64,000 nt of DNA, taken from the NCBI GenBank assembly GCA_035236585.1, contig CP141126.1:13219001-13283000 (forward strand). Reading direction: 5' to 3'. Positions within the stretch are counted from its first letter, which is position 1. The number at the start of each line of letters is the position of its first letter. This DNA is from Warburgia ugandensis. Taxonomy: Eukaryota; Streptophyta; Magnoliopsida; Canellales; Canellaceae. The notes beneath the pieces are model-generated. The model was given only the letters and a program-made list of their open reading frames with translations. It did not search any database and was not told the DNA's origin. This document shows positions 62,063-64,000 of the stretch, piece after piece. A program made the position numbers and the translations under genes.

Positions 62063-64000
62063 CGCGGATACAAGCACTTTAGTTTAGCATTTCTTTAATC
62101 TAATTGGCAAACAATTCTAACTCAATTTCCTAACGAATTTCGTTCGCCAGTGTTCAAACTTTTCTGCACACCTCGATGACCACGAACTAAAAACTTTTAG
62201 TGCAGTGGATCAAGAAAGGGCCTGTCATGTGGTAGGTCATGGGTCGGAGCTGCCCTTTGGGGTGCGTTCAATATCCAAATGAATAAACAAATGGAGTCAG
62301 AAGATAAAATGGTTCAACCTAAGTCTCCAGCCGGTGGATCACCCATAAAAGTAGATAGGGTCCATGTTAAAAGCATGCAGCATTTTATACCCTTTTTGGT
62401 TCCGCACTGTTTGCTTGACCCCTATAATAGAGGCAGTTGAGCACGCGGAACTTGTGAAACAGTGTGTTAGAATGAGCTAATAAAGGTTGGCGGTCCCAAT
62501 TTCCAACAACACCCCCTATGCCTACATATTTTTATATTACTTGTCAGTCATTAATGCAGAACATATGTATATGCAAATAGAATTATTAGGCAAAAGCAAT
62601 GATTGGAGGCACAATATATACTTTTCTAATACTGTGTACATTTCATAAACAAACAGAAAATATAATGTGCGACAAAGTGATACAAAATTGAGGTTTACTT
62701 ACGGATACAGAAAACGAGGGAAGGAAAAATATTAGTATCAATTTTTACTTGACAGAAATACTGACAATATCCTTAATTTGTGATTAATTTTTCAAATGCC
62801 ATTTTTTTATTGCTGCCTCCACCTTTCCTTTTTTCTCTAGATCGTAAATGGGTTTGCAGTTGGACTATCATTTCCAGCGGAACTCCGTACTTAGAGGCTA
62901 TATACGGCCCGTAACATTACATTATAAATCCACAATTCCCAAGTTATCATCCTTGTTGACTATGAGTCGACTTATTTTTGCAAGGTTGGCATTTTGAGTT
63001 TTGTCACATTAGTTTCAGTAGTCAGCACAGGTTTTGGATTCAATAGTATTGCAATCGTTTGTTAATTTTCTTCTTTTTCTTGGCGAAATGGGCAAAGTAT
63101 ATTAGCAAAAGAAATGAACTTACATATTGGGCATAGATAGTCCTGCATATCAAGAATCATTTCTTTGCCCAAATATTTATACAAATGAAAAAAAAAAAAA
63201 ATCATTTTCCAAATTGAGTCACATATTTTGGTCGATTTGTTACTCTCGTCATCATCAGCTTTTACTTCTTCTCATTTGGTAGTTACGGTGGACGGAATAC
63301 AACATCTTTTCACGTGAATTTGTATGCACTAGTGGACTAATCATCGTTCATTTACGGGCCCATCTCCTGCAATGAACCATGTATTTTCTCCACTGGATTT
63401 TCTTAGCTTTATCCTTTGATACTAGAGGGGGTAAATGGACAAATAAGAAAGTTAAAGAGAAACTGTTTAAATTCTTGAGCAATCAAACAGGTTAAATTTG
63501 TTGGATGCTTTAGTTGTGGGTCATTGCTTCCCTAAGGCACACCCCAAGAATGAAGTTGAAGTTTGATCACCTTGAAGTGCAACCCGTCATATAAAAGCCT
63601 TCTTAATAACATGCAGTGGAAGTTCTATTCTCAACTCGAATACATTATCTTGGCACTAGACGAAGAATTAGACTCTTGAGAATTGGAAACTGGGTGCCAT
63701 ATTCCCACGATCACACCAATCCAAAGAGATTCAGAATATTAAAATTGTAGAATATTTCAGAATAGGTCCAAATTCAATACGCAAAAGTATGCCGACCAAG
63801 TATTAACAATTACAATACGATTGACGGGAAAATTTACAATTAGTATTACAAGATAAGTAATTGCTCCAAGAAGCATCCTTGCCTATCAAGAAGAGGTGGC
63901 ACTATGCACCTCTTTCTTCCAAGGCACCTGCATTCACCTACTGAATGTTGAACGAAAGAATTCAACCGGTCAAGTTTGGACAAACCGTGGAGTAGATCGA
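62063..64000. other. Unassigned region to window end
   Basis: I see no gene, RNA or mobile element here that I can support. Confidence 0.4.

Overview
The window looks like flowering-plant nuclear DNA. It is A+T-rich, it carries one intact plant cytochrome P450 of the CYP94C type, and nearly everything else recognisable is plant transposable-element debris: Ty3/gypsy elements of the chromodomain-bearing Tekay/Del lineage, a TRIM, hAT-like MITE remnants, LINE remnants and long (CT)n/(GA)n tracts. I cannot name the species. I saw no bacterial genes, CRISPR array, tRNA or rRNA.

Layout. 1-10528: a young Tekay/Del-type Ty3/gypsy element with ~2.97 kb LTRs (the first ~77 bp lie outside the window). 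It is nested in the integrase region of an older Ty3/gypsy element, whose remains continue at 10529-11670 and whose LTR starts at 11671. 14480-15016: a small TRIM with two 218-bp LTRs. 15.0-23.4 kb: mostly unassigned single-copy-looking DNA with hAT-like MITE pieces (17.1-17.7 and 19.2-19.4 kb). 23475-24974 (minus): the only host gene I can defend, a single-exon CYP94C P450. This family oxidises 12-hydroxy-jasmonoyl-isoleucine and so helps switch off jasmonate signalling. Its short upstream region has a TATA box, two TGACG motifs, a CACATG box and a G-box inside a 12-bp palindrome. 25.2-36.9 kb: unassigned sequence with microsatellites and one foldback element. 36.96-51.2 kb: a graveyard of diverged LTRs of the same broad lineage in both orientations, with gag-pol debris, a 46-bp minisatellite, a 451-bp tandem duplication and very long CT tracts. 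51.2-55.1 kb: two LINE remnants in opposite orientations, the second with a 281-bp tandem duplication inside its reverse transcriptase. 56931-59524 (minus): a solo LTR flanked by a perfect 5-bp target duplication (TTTAT). 60.6-62.06 kb: another LTR fragment. The rest to 64000 is unassigned.

How it fits together. The P450 is an isolated gene in a roughly 20-kb island with little recognisable transposon sequence, bounded by retroelement clusters. The most interesting signals I found are structural features shared by diverged LTRs: a stem-loop kept largely by wobble pairs, a conserved motif 115-175 bp from the LTR start, and perfect 11-bp hairpins. I did not find a convincing new multi-gene system.
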